Source of the DNA: an uncultured Duncaniella sp.
GTDB lineage: Bacteria > Bacteroidota > Bacteroidia > Bacteroidales > Muribaculaceae
Length of the DNA stretch: 64,000 nt
NCBI GenBank assembly: GCA_910577255.1
Contig: CAJTMH010000007.1
Span: 1-64,000 of the forward strand
Direction: 5' to 3'
Made by a program: the position numbers and the translations under genes. Positions 15,768 to 24,720 of the stretch are shown piece after piece (the first letter of the stretch is position 1; the number at the start of each line of letters is the position of its first letter). The notes beneath the pieces are model-generated. The model did no database searches. It was not told the origin of the DNA and was given only the letters and a program-made list of their open reading frames with translations.

Positions 15768-16145
15768 ATGGATAAGGAATATGTATTAAGTGTCGCAGAC
15801 ACTATCCGTCAACAACTCTTGGGTCTAACCCCTATGAATGTGATTTGTTCATGGGGAGCCCTGCACGGCTTCTTCGCCACTGTATACAAACAGATGGCAA
15901 CGCTGATGTTCAAAGTGAACGGCAGATTGTTCAAGGGGCATGTATTGATTGCGTACAACGAATTGGATTACTACGAAATCTATCTCAAGGATGAGAATGG
16001 CACACGTCTGTTACAAGATGAAGTTTACTTTGACCAGCTTTGCGAGGTAATTGATGAGGCTATCGAGCGCGGAGATAACCCCGAAGAATATGCCAAATTC
16101 TGCGAACAGGAGAAAGCCAAACTTATGCGCGGAGAAATAGGCTGA
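15768..16145 (+). CDS. Unknown element protein (125 aa)
   Basis: It lies 16 nt behind leader L5. The sequence has a helical start (MDKEYVLSVADTIRQQLLGL), a beta-rich centre (MNVICSWGALHGFFATVYKQ, LMFKVNGRLFKGHVLIAYNE) and an acidic helical end. This resembles small Bacteroidetes element proteins of unknown function. Soluble, no signal peptide. Confidence 0.7.
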   Translation: MDKEYVLSVADTIRQQLLGLTPMNVICSWGALHGFFATVYKQMATLMFKVNGRLFKGHVLIAYNELDYYEIYLKDENGTRLLQDEVYFDQLCEVIDEAIERGDNPEEYAKFCEQEKAKLMRGEIG

Positions 16146-16162
16146 AGCGGATATGCCGAAAA

Positions 16163-16303
16163 GGGATGCCACCGACCGGATAAGGCACGGAGCATCCCGC
16201 TCCTCGGGATATGGAAGCAGATACACCATTTATATCCCTTTCATTTGACAACAACCTTTTATAAAACTATCAAACCAAACTATTCAAATCTTCAAATAAA
16301 CGT
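16163..16303 (+). other. Leader with two hairpins before 16304
   Basis: GGGATGC (16163-16169) pairs with GCATCCC (16192-16198), and GGATAT (16207-16212) pairs with ATATCC (16232-16237). A CTTTTATAAAA box follows at about 16256. The GCGAAGTT box of leaders L2-L5 is absent, so it is kept separate from that family. Confidence 0.4.
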
Positions 16304-17146
16304 ATGACAACAAATGACTACAATCGTCAAGCTCCACAGACTCGATCAAAAGCAGTGAAGCTGACACCGGAGATAATGGAATATCTCTGTGTACCGACAA
16401 AGCAGGGGGCATCACGCCTACTTGCCTATTTCACGCTTGTGCAGTCCGCAGTGGAAAGTACAACCTCTTACACTCCGCTATATGGCCGGACATTCGATAT
16501 GGAAGCCGGACAGCTTGTCATCTCAATAACGGACTTAGCTAAGAAGTGGAACTGGGCTCGTGAGACAGTTCGAAAGTTTCTGGACCGGCTTGAGGAGTTC
16601 AAACTGCTTATGATGGAAAAACTCGATCGCTGCACTCTTATGACTATGAATGTTGAATGGCTTGATGACGGGTATCCTCAAGTATTCGACGTACCTATTC
16701 TCTCTTTTGAAATGCCACAGCATCTTACCGACATGATGTCGAACTGGCTTGCCGGCGGTATTACCGATGATGTACTGCTTGTGGAAATCGGAGAGACCGT
16801 GAGGCGTTTTGATGACCATGGGGCGGATGTCTCACCGCATCTTGTAGTGGCTTTACAGTATTCCCTGATACGGCAACTGATTTACAAATGGAGCGCAACG
16901 CCGAATGTAACAGCAGCCTCTCCTGACAAACTATGCGGAGAACTTATCTCTGAGATATTCTTTTCCCTTTTGTCCGGCAACTGGAACATGTGGCTTGACC
17001 TTCTTAAAAGTTACAGTCCTCATATATCCTCCGTAAACAGCAATCTCGGTGCAATAAGAACGCCGGCTATTATATCTGACTGTCGGGCTAAGCTCGATAG
17101 TCTGTTCAAACATCTGAATGTCGTTTTTGATCAAAATCCGCTTTAA
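16304..17146 (+). CDS. Winged-helix DNA-binding protein near oriT (280 aa)
   Basis: The N-terminal half contains a clear helix-turn-helix (VISITDLAKKWNWARETVRK, then FLDRLEEFKLLMMEK), resembling replication-initiator or GntR-like winged helices. The C-terminal half is helical without recognised motifs. The gene ends 300 bases before the relaxase gene, with the probable oriT between them, so a relaxosome accessory role (oriT binding) or a replication role is plausible. This is inference from position. Confidence 0.65.
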   Translation: MTTNDYNRQAPQTRSKAVKLTPEIMEYLCVPTKQGASRLLAYFTLVQSAVESTTSYTPLYGRTFDMEAGQLVISITDLAKKWNWARETVRKFLDRLEEFKLLMMEKLDRCTLMTMNVEWLDDGYPQVFDVPILSFEMPQHLTDMMSNWLAGGITDDVLLVEIGETVRRFDDHGADVSPHLVVALQYSLIRQLIYKWSATPNVTAASPDKLCGELISEIFFSLLSGNWNMWLDLLKSYSPHISSVNSNLGAIRTPAIISDCRAKLDSLFKHLNVVFDQNPL

Positions 17147-17192
17147 CCGCGCCGATATGCCTTCTTACAGGCCGACATAAGCCGATGGTCTT

Positions 17193-17430
17193 AAAAAGCG
17201 TCCATAAGCTTTGGAACGTGCGTTATACGTAGTTCCTATTGTAATCCCGTATTCGCTTCGATGAACCGTGCCGGGACGCTTTTTAGCCAACGCGCTTGCG
17301 CGCAGTTGCCACATAAATAATAATGTGGGAAGCCTAATACCCCCTTCGGATTAAAAATCCTTTGGGTGTTGCCGCATCCGGCAGGCAAAAACGAGCAAGC
17401 TCGGCCTTTATAAAAATCATTTAGAACATA
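17193..17430. other. oriT: Probable origin of transfer (oriT) region
   Basis: The gap before the relaxase is rich in dyads: AAAAAGCGTCC (17193-17203) pairs perfectly with GGACGCTTTTT (17274-17284). CGCGC/GCGCG forms a tight palindrome at about 17290-17301. Around 17336-17372 an imperfect hairpin ACCC...GGATT/AATCC...GGGT occurs, then a CCGC...CGG dyad and GAGCAAGCTC. MobV relaxases nick next to such repeats just upstream of their own gene. The nick site itself cannot be assigned. Confidence 0.55.
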
Positions 17431-17443
17431 AGATTTCACATTT

Positions 17444-18904
17444 ATGGCCAGACAGGTATTTGACTTCCGAGCTTCCGCTGGAATGACTACAGACCAGTCA
17501 AATGAACATCAAAGGAAATGGACTGAACGGGGTTGGAAAGATGCTGTGAAGCGAATGAATTATGACCGTTCCAGACAACTTCTTAACTTCGAAATCGCAA
17601 AGGGGGGCATCGTCCAACCTATCGACAAGTCCAAATCCATTCCTCAGCGTATCAAGGAAACGCTTGCCGCCCGTGGTATTGTGGATCCCAATGAGGAACT
17701 CAAACGCAAAGGAAAGGAACCGAATCGTCGAACTGTGGTGAACATCATCTTCGGGGGCAGTCGGGAGCAGATGCACCATCTCGCTTTCGGGAACCAGACA
17801 GTAGATTTGACTCATGGAGCTGACAATTCCCATATCTCCCGATGCCCTGATATCGAAGAGTGGGCAAAGGATGTTTACAGATTCGCATGTGATAAATGGG
17901 GCGAAGATAACATTGCGGGATTCTATGTTCATCTTGACGAGATGAATCCGCACATACATTGTACCTTGTTGCCGATAACCCAAAGAAACAAATTTTCGTT
18001 CAAGGAGCTGTTTGCAGGTAAAGATAAAATCGAGTTCCAAGAACGAACTCGCCGGCTTCATGATGAACTTGCGGCTGTTAATGAACGATGGGGTCTCGGT
18101 AGAGGACAGAGCATTATGGAGACAGGCGCCCGACACCGTTCTACCGAGGAGTATCGTCGGCAACTGCGTCAGCAGTGTGACGATCTGGAAATTGAGATTG
18201 TAGACAAGCATAAAACCTTGAAGGATCTTTATGCGGAGATACGCAAGGCAGAGAAGCGCTGCAAGGGACTTTCAACAATGGTGCGTAATTTGGAAACGAA
18301 GGAGTCCGAAATCACGGCCCAACTCGCTCAGTTGGAGGCTGACCTATCTTCCGGCGCAGGTGACGCGGCGGACCTTCGTCGTCGAATTGCCGACCTCGAG
18401 GAAAAGCTCCGTACCACCTCATCATCACTTGCAGACAAGAAACTCAAACTTAAGAATGCCGACCGGCAACTCACACAACTTCAAAGTGAACTACAATATG
18501 TCAATGAACAGAAAATCAATGCGCAAACGCAGTACCGTGAGTTTACGGCGGATAACCAGGCGCAGATACGCATGAGGTTGACGGACGCCATATTTGGAAA
18601 GGCGGTTCTTGACATACGCTCTTTGCTGGCAGCAATGACTCCGGAACAAAAATCGGCTTTTGATGATGAGTTTCTCATGGATTTTTCAGAGAAACCGACC
18701 GAAATTCTCAAGTGTGCAATGTACCTGTTTGTCGGGTACGTTGATGGCGCAATCCAGTTTGCTAAGGGCAGCGGAGGTGGCGGATCCGGTTCTGATCTTC
18801 CGTGGGGGCGTGATCCAGATGAGGATGACCGTCATTTTGCCTATCGCTGCATGATGCGTGCTCATCGTATGATGCGCCCGGCAACAAAACAAGTAAAACG
18901 ATGA
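17444..18904 (+). CDS. MobV-family relaxase
   Basis: The mobilisation nuclease that nicks oriT and pilots the transferred strand. The 486-residue protein has an N-terminal Pre/Mob domain with the metal-binding motif HLDEMNPHIH (His163, Asp165, Glu166, His170, His172), diagnostic of MobV. Residues about 230-380 form a long coiled coil (LEIEIVDKHKTLKDLYAEIR onward). The C-terminus carries a GGGGSGSDLP linker and a charged tail. No separate coupling protein is visible in this window, so the element may be mobilised in trans or use genes outside the window. Confidence 0.92.
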   Translation: MARQVFDFRASAGMTTDQSNEHQRKWTERGWKDAVKRMNYDRSRQLLNFEIAKGGIVQPIDKSKSIPQRIKETLAARGIVDPNEELKRKGKEPNRRTVVNIIFGGSREQMHHLAFGNQTVDLTHGADNSHISRCPDIEEWAKDVYRFACDKWGEDNIAGFYVHLDEMNPHIHCTLLPITQRNKFSFKELFAGKDKIEFQERTRRLHDELAAVNERWGLGRGQSIMETGARHRSTEEYRRQLRQQCDDLEIEIVDKHKTLKDLYAEIRKAEKRCKGLSTMVRNLETKESEITAQLAQLEADLSSGAGDAADLRRRIADLEEKLRTTSSSLADKKLKLKNADRQLTQLQSELQYVNEQKINAQTQYREFTADNQAQIRMRLTDAIFGKAVLDIRSLLAAMTPEQKSAFDDEFLMDFSEKPTEILKCAMYLFVGYVDGAIQFAKGSGGGGSGSDLPWGRDPDEDDRHFAYRCMMRAHRMMRPATKQVKR

Positions 18905-19036
18905 CGCGCTTTGTGTGACAAATAAGAGTGTCGATATGCTGATTTGCATAAGACGCACTAAATAAGTGACAGTCAGCCAATAAATAATTCCAAGTTCATC
19001 ATTTATACACTTTCTTTGTGCTCAAATTCAGAAAAA

Positions 19037-20566
19037 ATGAAACGACAACTATACATATTAACCATCGCACTGGCGGCGTTGACCTCAGGTTTACAGGCAT
19101 ATGCCAATGCAGATACCCATATCCGTTCCATAAGTAATGTAGATAAACTATTGATGGCTCCTGAAGTCTCATATCATAAGGGGTTGACCGAATCACCGGG
19201 ATGGAAGGGGAACTGGTTCTTAGGCGTAAACGCCGGAGCCAATGCCTTTGTAGGCTCTCCTAAAGGATGTGCAGATCTGTGGGGAAGAATAAAGCCGAAC
19301 GTCGGAGCTTATGTGGGAAAATGGTTTACTCCTACAGTCGGCAGCCGTATCTCGTTCAATGGCTTTCAGCTGACAGATGGAGACAAGAACACCCAAGATT
19401 ATTGGGGAGTGTCCACAGATTTTCTATGGAGTTTAACCAATTCCCTATGTGGCAACTATAACCAATCCAGATTCGGACTTATGCCATATGTCGGTGTAGG
19501 GATGCTCCATAACAGTCAGGCGCAGACAAATCCTTTTGCTCTCAGCTATGGTGTAATGGCCGAATATGGCGTCACCTCCAGATTGAAAGTCACAATGGAA
19601 TTTGGCGGCAAGACCACATTCTCTAACTTTGATGGATTTGGCAATGCCAACAGTTTCGGAGGCGACAATCTACTATCGCTTTCGGCAGGTCTTTCTTTCA
19701 CATTCGGTCAGAGTGGCTTCCGCAAAGTCATCAACGCAAAACCGGTTTTGATTGACAATGCCAGACTTCGGGAGACTCTTGCAGATATATACGAAGAGAA
19801 TGGCAGGTTATCCCGTATGGCTTCAAATGATGCTCGTGTTATTGCCGAATTGAAGAAGATTATGGAGATTGAGGGATTGCTGACAAAATATGGCAATCTC
19901 TTCACTCAGCCATCTGGACAGAATAACACAGACTATAGGCAACATCCCGTTAATGACTACTCAGGGTTGAACAAACTCCGCGCTCGATTGAATGGCTATC
20001 ATCTTCCGGACAAGAAATGTGCTCTATCAAGTGATGATGTAATTGAAGACCCCGAAGATTCCACCGGTCTTATTGATGATATCTTCGAATTAGCAATCAG
20101 TTCAGATTCCATACCGGAATCCGGCAACGAATTGGACAGAAGTTTGAATAATGATGGACTTTATAGTCCAGGTGACGGCATTGGGAATAATAGCAGAATC
20201 CATAATGATTATATTTCCCTTATATCCGCCGGAAAGAAATGTATCGGAAGTCCGATTTTCTTTTTCTTCAGGCTTGGAACGTCTGAATTGACAGACCCCT
20301 CTCAGCTTGTTAATCTCGATGAGATTGCCCGGATTGCTAAAACATATGGATTGGCAATCCGCGTAACTGGGGCAGCCGACAGCGCTACCGGTACCACTGA
20401 CATAAACAATAGCCTTGGAAACAACCGATCCGATTACATTATAACACAGCTTCAAAAACGGGGTGTAAGCACCTCCCTAATAACCAAAATAAACAAAGGT
20501 GGCATAGATCTTCTCAATCCTGACGAGGCAAACCGCCACTGCAGAGTAGAGTTACTGGTGCAATGA
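19037..20566 (+). CDS. OmpA-domain outer-membrane protein
   Basis: The start at 19037 is preferred because it gives a clean signal peptide (MKRQLYILTIALAALTSGLQ then AYANA). Residues about 60-230 look like an eight-strand OmpA-type barrel (GVNAGANAFVGSPKG, LSLSAGLSFTFGQSGF), followed by a coiled or helical spacer (about 245-290). The C-terminus has an OmpA-like peptidoglycan-binding fold (FFFRLGTSELTDPSQLVNLD, IRVTGAADSATGT, NNSLGNNRSDYIITQLQKRG). It probably tethers the outer membrane to peptidoglycan. Its position just after the relaxase is common for Bacteroidetes element cargo. Confidence 0.8.
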   Translation: MKRQLYILTIALAALTSGLQAYANADTHIRSISNVDKLLMAPEVSYHKGLTESPGWKGNWFLGVNAGANAFVGSPKGCADLWGRIKPNVGAYVGKWFTPTVGSRISFNGFQLTDGDKNTQDYWGVSTDFLWSLTNSLCGNYNQSRFGLMPYVGVGMLHNSQAQTNPFALSYGVMAEYGVTSRLKVTMEFGGKTTFSNFDGFGNANSFGGDNLLSLSAGLSFTFGQSGFRKVINAKPVLIDNARLRETLADIYEENGRLSRMASNDARVIAELKKIMEIEGLLTKYGNLFTQPSGQNNTDYRQHPVNDYSGLNKLRARLNGYHLPDKKCALSSDDVIEDPEDSTGLIDDIFELAISSDSIPESGNELDRSLNNDGLYSPGDGIGNNSRIHNDYISLISAGKKCIGSPIFFFFRLGTSELTDPSQLVNLDEIARIAKTYGLAIRVTGAADSATGTTDINNSLGNNRSDYIITQLQKRGVSTSLITKINKGGIDLLNPDEANRHCRVELLVQ

Positions 20567-20611
20567 TAAGATTTAGGGTTAAATTTGATTGTTGATTTTT
20601 GCTTTTGCAGC

Positions 20612-20645
20612 GAGACAGCTCGACCGTGAGGCCGGGCTGTTTCTC
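20612..20645 (+). terminator. Terminator-like hairpin after the OmpA gene
   Basis: GAGACAGC (20612-20619) pairs with GCTGTTTCTC (20636-20645) around a bulge. A closely similar sequence stands at 23471-23500. The flanking stretch 20646-20726 holds no gene. Confidence 0.6.
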
Positions 20646-20726
20646 TACATGTAACAAATATAGCTCTGTTTTAGGCAACTAATGCGGTGTATAAATAGGC
20701 AATCGCCTGGTATTTACCTAAATAGA

Positions 20727-21788
20727 TTAGTCTAACCCTATAAATGAAATCGTCGTCTCTATACTTTTAGAAAATGCCGTATCCTGTCCAGAGACAGTGA
20801 TAAACAAATGAACTGTTCCGGGAAACGTAATGTGCTCTATTGGAACGCCCAGCTCGGATACGTGTTTGGCAAATACGCTTCCCTGCGAAGTTAGAATATC
20901 TCGTTCGGCATTAATCATTAATATAGGTGGGAGTCGTTTCAGGGTCGTATCTGGGGCACACATAGGTGATACGGTTTCAGTCTTAGTCGATGAATAGGAG
21001 GAACAGTATGCCTCATTAAATTTCTCCATTAGATTGGAATCAAGACTATATCCGTCTCCGTACCGCAACCAGGAGTTCGATCCATCGTTTTCAGCCAATA
21101 CCACAGGATAAAATAATACGATTGATCTTATTGGTAAGTTGGTGTGGTCAAGATTGTATATTGAGGTTGCAAGAGCAAGATTGCCTCCGGAGCTATCACC
21201 GCCTAAACTTATTAGATTTTGGGCTATGCCCAATTCTTTATTGTGTTCAAATGCGTATTCAACTACATCAGCACACTCAAGCAACCCCTCCGGATAGGGG
21301 TGTTCGGGAGCTAGTGCATAATCAACTGCAAGGACTTTAGCTTTTCCACTGGATGCAACTGCGTCGCAGAAACGGGCACATGAGTTCAAACTACCAAATG
21401 TCCATCCGCCTCCATGAAAATATATGAGTAATGGTAATGAATCCGAATTGTCGTTCAATGCTGGAGAGTATAGCCTGACTGGGATAGCACGACCATTATT
21501 ACCGGGTATATTGAAATCTTTTACCTTTATGTTTTCAGAATATAGAGGTAGGATGTTTCGTGAATTTCTAACTTCATTAAGAACTGTGAGGTCCCCTTTG
21601 ATAGCTGCATCTACAGCTATCGCTTGCTGTCGTTGCAACCCGTCAGGCATACTTGCCAGAAATATGTCTGCCTCTTGGTGCATGGTGAGTGAGTCCATTT
21701 CAAATGAAGTTTTATCTGATGCATGAAGACACAATCCCAATACTAATATGAGACATGAGAGCAATTCTCTTTGATTATCAAAAAACAT
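20727..21788 (-). CDS. Exported alpha/beta hydrolase (HSL-like esterase)
   Basis: A 353-residue serine hydrolase of the hormone-sensitive-lipase family. The oxyanion-hole motif HGGGW (125-129) and the nucleophile elbow GGDSSGG (Ser199) are present, followed by the acid in NAERDILTSQG and the histidine in GTVHLF. The N-terminus contains a hydrophobic segment (LLSCLILVLGLCLHA) that reads as a signal peptide or lipoprotein signal (LGLC), so it probably acts in the periplasm on short-chain esters such as acetylated sugars. It stands alone between two minus-strand units. Confidence 0.85.
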   Translation of the reverse strand: MFFDNQRELLSCLILVLGLCLHASDKTSFEMDSLTMHQEADIFLASMPDGLQRQQAIAVDAAIKGDLTVLNEVRNSRNILPLYSENIKVKDFNIPGNNGRAIPVRLYSPALNDNSDSLPLLIYFHGGGWTFGSLNSCARFCDAVASSGKAKVLAVDYALAPEHPYPEGLLECADVVEYAFEHNKELGIAQNLISLGGDSSGGNLALATSIYNLDHTNLPIRSIVLFYPVVLAENDGSNSWLRYGDGYSLDSNLMEKFNEAYCSSYSSTKTETVSPMCAPDTTLKRLPPILMINAERDILTSQGSVFAKHVSELGVPIEHITFPGTVHLFITVSGQDTAFSKSIETTISFIGLD

Positions 21789-21823
21789 TTATCCAAATAA
21801 TATATTGATTGTTAGAAAACAAG

Positions 21824-21853
21824 AACGGCACTAATCTAAAGAAAAGTGTCGTT
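21824..21853 (-). terminator. Terminator of the S24 peptidase unit
   Basis: A 9-bp stem (21824-21832 with 21845-21853) containing one G-U pair is followed on the minus strand by TTGTTTT. The plus side also has TTTTTT, so it may act both ways. Confidence 0.65.
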
Positions 21854-21883
21854 CCTATTTTTTCTAACTGTAGATGTCCGTTC

Positions 21884-22684
21884 TTATTTGACAGAATATG
21901 ATTCTTTTACAATTCCAACAATCAAAGATATCGGATGTATTGAGAAATGAATCTCTTTCTTTACAGTATCAAAGGTTGTGGATATTACTATTTGTTTATA
22001 AGAATCCGGACAAGTTCCATCTTTGAAATAAGATTTTTGGTACTCTGAATAGCGATTGGTTGTTAAATCTTCTACCATCCATTGCTCACCCTTAAATCCC
22101 TCTTGATTCTTGAGTTTTGCAAATTTGGGCATATTCATGATTTTCTCCGCTATATCACGCAGATTATCCTCTATGGTTCCCATATACCAGGCACGACGTA
22201 CTTTGTATAAAGGTTTGCCATCCTCAGTTTCTCGGTACCTTAAAACTAAGATTTCAGGAAACGAGGTTAAAGATTCAGTTGAAAAATCTTTCCCTACTAA
22301 AATAAAATCGCCATCATTAATACCGGCATACTTCATGGAGTCTCCATGAACTACAAAGCACTCATATAATGAGAGATTGAGAGGGTTGCCTTCTGAATCA
22401 CAAAAGTTGCAAGCTTCTATATCTACAGCAGAAACCTTTTTGCAGGCATCTGATTCCTTGCTACCGGCGCACGCAACAAAATAATCCTTGTGCGGTAAAA
22501 CGATAGTGGTTTTGTTGGCGATGTCTTGCTGAACAGCCTTTCTGTACTCATTAGAAGTTTTATTAGACTTGCAATATGTCCATGCAAAATAAACGACACC
22601 ACCGATCGCCAAGGCCGCCGGAAGAATCGGACCATTCAGTAGGCTAACTACTTCGGTTATAATATTTGTCATCATATCAGTCAT
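21884..22684 (-). CDS. Membrane-anchored S24-family peptidase
   Basis: A 266-residue protein with one N-terminal transmembrane helix (about 18-37: GPILPAALAIGGVVYFAWTY) and an S24 (LexA/UmuD-like) serine-lysine peptidase domain. The nucleophile is Ser116 in VVHGDSMKYAGINDGD; the partner is Lys161 in PLYKVRRAW. There is no N-terminal helix-turn-helix, unlike LexA or phage repressors, so this is not a soluble repressor. A self-cleaving or regulatory protease at the membrane is possible. It overlaps the upstream membrane-protein gene by 8 bases, so the two form a unit. Confidence 0.75.
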   Translation of the reverse strand: MTDMMTNIITEVVSLLNGPILPAALAIGGVVYFAWTYCKSNKTSNEYRKAVQQDIANKTTIVLPHKDYFVACAGSKESDACKKVSAVDIEACNFCDSEGNPLNLSLYECFVVHGDSMKYAGINDGDFILVGKDFSTESLTSFPEILVLRYRETEDGKPLYKVRRAWYMGTIEDNLRDIAEKIMNMPKFAKLKNQEGFKGEQWMVEDLTTNRYSEYQKSYFKDGTCPDSYKQIVISTTFDTVKKEIHFSIHPISLIVGIVKESYSVK

Positions 22685-23114
22685 TTATTTTATTTGGATG
22701 AAATGTAGGTCTTATATCAACAAAGTGTGACTCAATATTGTTGGCAAAAGAGGCGCACTCCCATTTAATCCACCCCATTATCAGCAAAAGTAAATAGAAA
22801 AGGATATTGCACTCACTGAAAGCGTAGTAAAATGCTCCGACTATGAATGGGATTGGGATAATGAAGAATAGCTTTGCATTTATACCCAACAGTTTTCCAT
22901 CAAAATTTTTTTCAGGATATTCGGACTTCAAGTCTAGGAACATTATTGCTGATTCCCAAATGAATACGAGGAAGATTATGAACACACCTATAAGTTTCAC
23001 TAGAACTTCGTCTCCAATTGCTTGAAAACTAAAAGTTCCGGCGAAAAGAGCTGCAGTCCATAAGGCGGCTTGCAACTGAGGAACAACTTTCGTATGTATC
23101 GTTTTAGGAGTCAT
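22677..23114 (-). CDS. Four-helix membrane protein, partner of S24 peptidase
   Basis: A 145-residue protein with four hydrophobic segments (ALWTAALFAGTFSFQAIG, LIGVFIIFLVFIWESAIMFL, LFFIIPIPFIVGAFYYAF, ILFYLLLLIMGWIKW). No family is recognised. Its stop overlaps the S24 gene start, so the two are translationally coupled. It might anchor or be cleaved by the peptidase. Confidence 0.7.
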   Translation of the reverse strand: MTPKTIHTKVVPQLQAALWTAALFAGTFSFQAIGDEVLVKLIGVFIIFLVFIWESAIMFLDLKSEYPEKNFDGKLLGINAKLFFIIPIPFIVGAFYYAFSECNILFYLLLLIMGWIKWECASFANNIESHFVDIRPTFHPNKIND

Positions 23115-23602
23115 GTAATCTTTTAATAGATGGCAAAGTTACTAAATTTTCATGAAACGACCAAGCGTCAGCCTGCTAATTTTTCGCGTATCGTCCTATC
23201 CGACACCGATTTCCCAATATTTCCCAATCTTCACGAAGTCGCATGGGCGGCTATCTGACCGCATATGTTGTCGCTCCGCAGATGCTGAACGATATTTACT
23301 AATGTTAGGACATTATTCACTGTATTGCAGAGTAGGGGGTGTCCTTGATATATGTACATTCGATGCTAATATCATAGATGACAGAAGTTGCTGTAGGTGT
23401 AAAATGCCTTTGCGCCAGTGCAATATTTGGAGGGCGTGATTTTTAATTGCTGATCTTCATCTTTCGCCATGAGACAGTTAGATTGTGAGTCCCGACTGTC
23501 ATTTTGCTTTATCTTGTATGAGTAAACTCGCTTTTTTGCATTCACAAGGGGTATTGATTAACTATTAAAGAATAATTGTCTGGTTATTTGCTGCTTTTTT
23601 GA
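23115..23602. other. Gene-free stretch with terminator-like hairpin
   Basis: The plus frame 23152-23439 is rich in Cys, Arg and Ser and lacks any domain, so it is not called a gene. At 23473-23500, GACAGT pairs with ACTGTC. The sequence around it (GAGACAG..GA..GTGAG.CC) closely resembles the hairpin after the OmpA gene (20612-20645), which suggests that the end of a related transcription unit once lay here. Confidence 0.4.
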
Positions 23603-23632
23603 TTGACGTTTCAAAATTATGGATTAACTTTG
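23603..23632 (+). promoter_or_regulatory. Promoter of the TetR-like gene
   Basis: TTG (23603-23605), 19 bp, then TAACTTTG (23625-23632). Transcription would start near 23639, leaving an unusually long leader of about 180 nt before the start codon at 23823. Confidence 0.6.
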
Positions 23633-23822
23633 TGTGTCGGATTGCAGACAGCAGATTGTCAAATCCGAGCCAGCACGAATTTTCAATACACATTAAACTA
23701 AATCATTATTGGAGACTGTGATATGCAGTTGCTAAGATGATGATCTTGTTTTTGTTTTCCATAACTTCCTAATTCTTGATAATTCCTGCTGAGCAGTTTT
23801 AACCTATATTTATGACCATGAC

Positions 23823-24362
23823 ATGGTGAAACGCAGAGAAAAATCTTTGAAAAACCGGGCTGAGATTCTCAAACAGTGCTATCCTCTCCTGGCTACGGGT
23901 AGTTGGGACGCAATTTCCGTACTGGAGCTTGAAAAAGCAATAACTCAAACAAAAGGGGCAATAGCCTATCATTATAAGAATAAGCACAATCTATTCCATT
24001 GCATTATGGATGAGCTTTTCTTCCCTGTTTTTGAAATGTCTGAGAAGGCCTGGGAGAAATTGAGCAAATGCACCATTTCGAAATTCCACCAGAAATACAA
24101 AACTCCTTTTGAGCGAGTCAGAGATGATTTGCAGCAGAACTATGGTATAGATAATCCATCCCAGGCATTGTTCAATATCTTTATACAGGGGTCAAAGCAT
24201 TATGAAGGATTCTCCACAAAGATCAATGAATCTATGAAGCTGGAACAGGAATATATGAGCCAGATAGTCGGAGGTCGGACAACTACACTAATAGATCTGA
24301 ACCGGGTTTATATTCAGAATATCGGACACCTGTTTATAGAATCGTTGGATTTGTCTCTGTAA
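23823..24362 (+). CDS. TetR-family transcriptional regulator
   Basis: A 179-residue regulator. The N-terminal helix-turn-helix is clear (RAEILKQCYPLLATGSWDAI, ELEKAITQTKGAIAYHYKNK, HNLFHCIMDE), including the G-A/S-I-x-Y-H-Y-x-x-K recognition helix of TetR proteins. The C-terminal ligand domain is helical and without clue to its ligand. It is the only plus-strand gene in this part of the cargo, and its targets are not evident; the nearby esterase or S24 unit is possible. Confidence 0.85.
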   Translation: MVKRREKSLKNRAEILKQCYPLLATGSWDAISVLELEKAITQTKGAIAYHYKNKHNLFHCIMDELFFPVFEMSEKAWEKLSKCTISKFHQKYKTPFERVRDDLQQNYGIDNPSQALFNIFIQGSKHYEGFSTKINESMKLEQEYMSQIVGGRTTTLIDLNRVYIQNIGHLFIESLDLSL

Positions 24363-24494
24363 ACAGCTATAAAAAACAAGATACTGGATAATATCGTAAT
24401 CATCCTGTGCCTTATTATTTAATAGCACGGATATATGCTACACTAGTGTTTCCGCACACTGACGCTGTTGCCCCGATGTCCTTCAGTCATCATA

Positions 24495-24672
24495 CTGCTA
24501 GTATTTTACCGATAATTGACTTTCGTTCTTGTCATAATTGTAGGCGTGTCCGTTTTTGAAATTGTTTCCGTCCGAGGTTTGCTATGTCCGGTAATCAACG
24601 CCCTTTACACCTTCAGCTGTAATATCTTTCATTCTTTCGAGCTGCCGCTTGAATGTAATGCGATACAGTTAC
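24495..24672 (-). pseudogene. Decayed rhs fragment
   Basis: On the minus strand this stretch can be read as ERMKDITAEGVKGVDYRT, a stop codon, then SDGNNFKNGHAYNYDKN. That parallels the Rhs giant's own QLESVKDVNYRTEETPEG and ENGHTYQYDKNGNL. The in-frame stop and the lost flanks show it is a relic. It marks the far edge of the HNH-protease insert, with another rhs fragment at 26979. Confidence 0.6.
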
Positions 24673-24720
24673 CATAATCCTAAACATAAGTAACAGAAGA
24701 CAGATTATGTAAATATCAAC

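Noticed and set aside
23152..23439. Plus-strand 95-residue frame before the second GAGACAG hairpin
   Set aside because: Cys/Arg/Ser-rich composition without a domain; the hairpin resemblance alone does not prove a gene.
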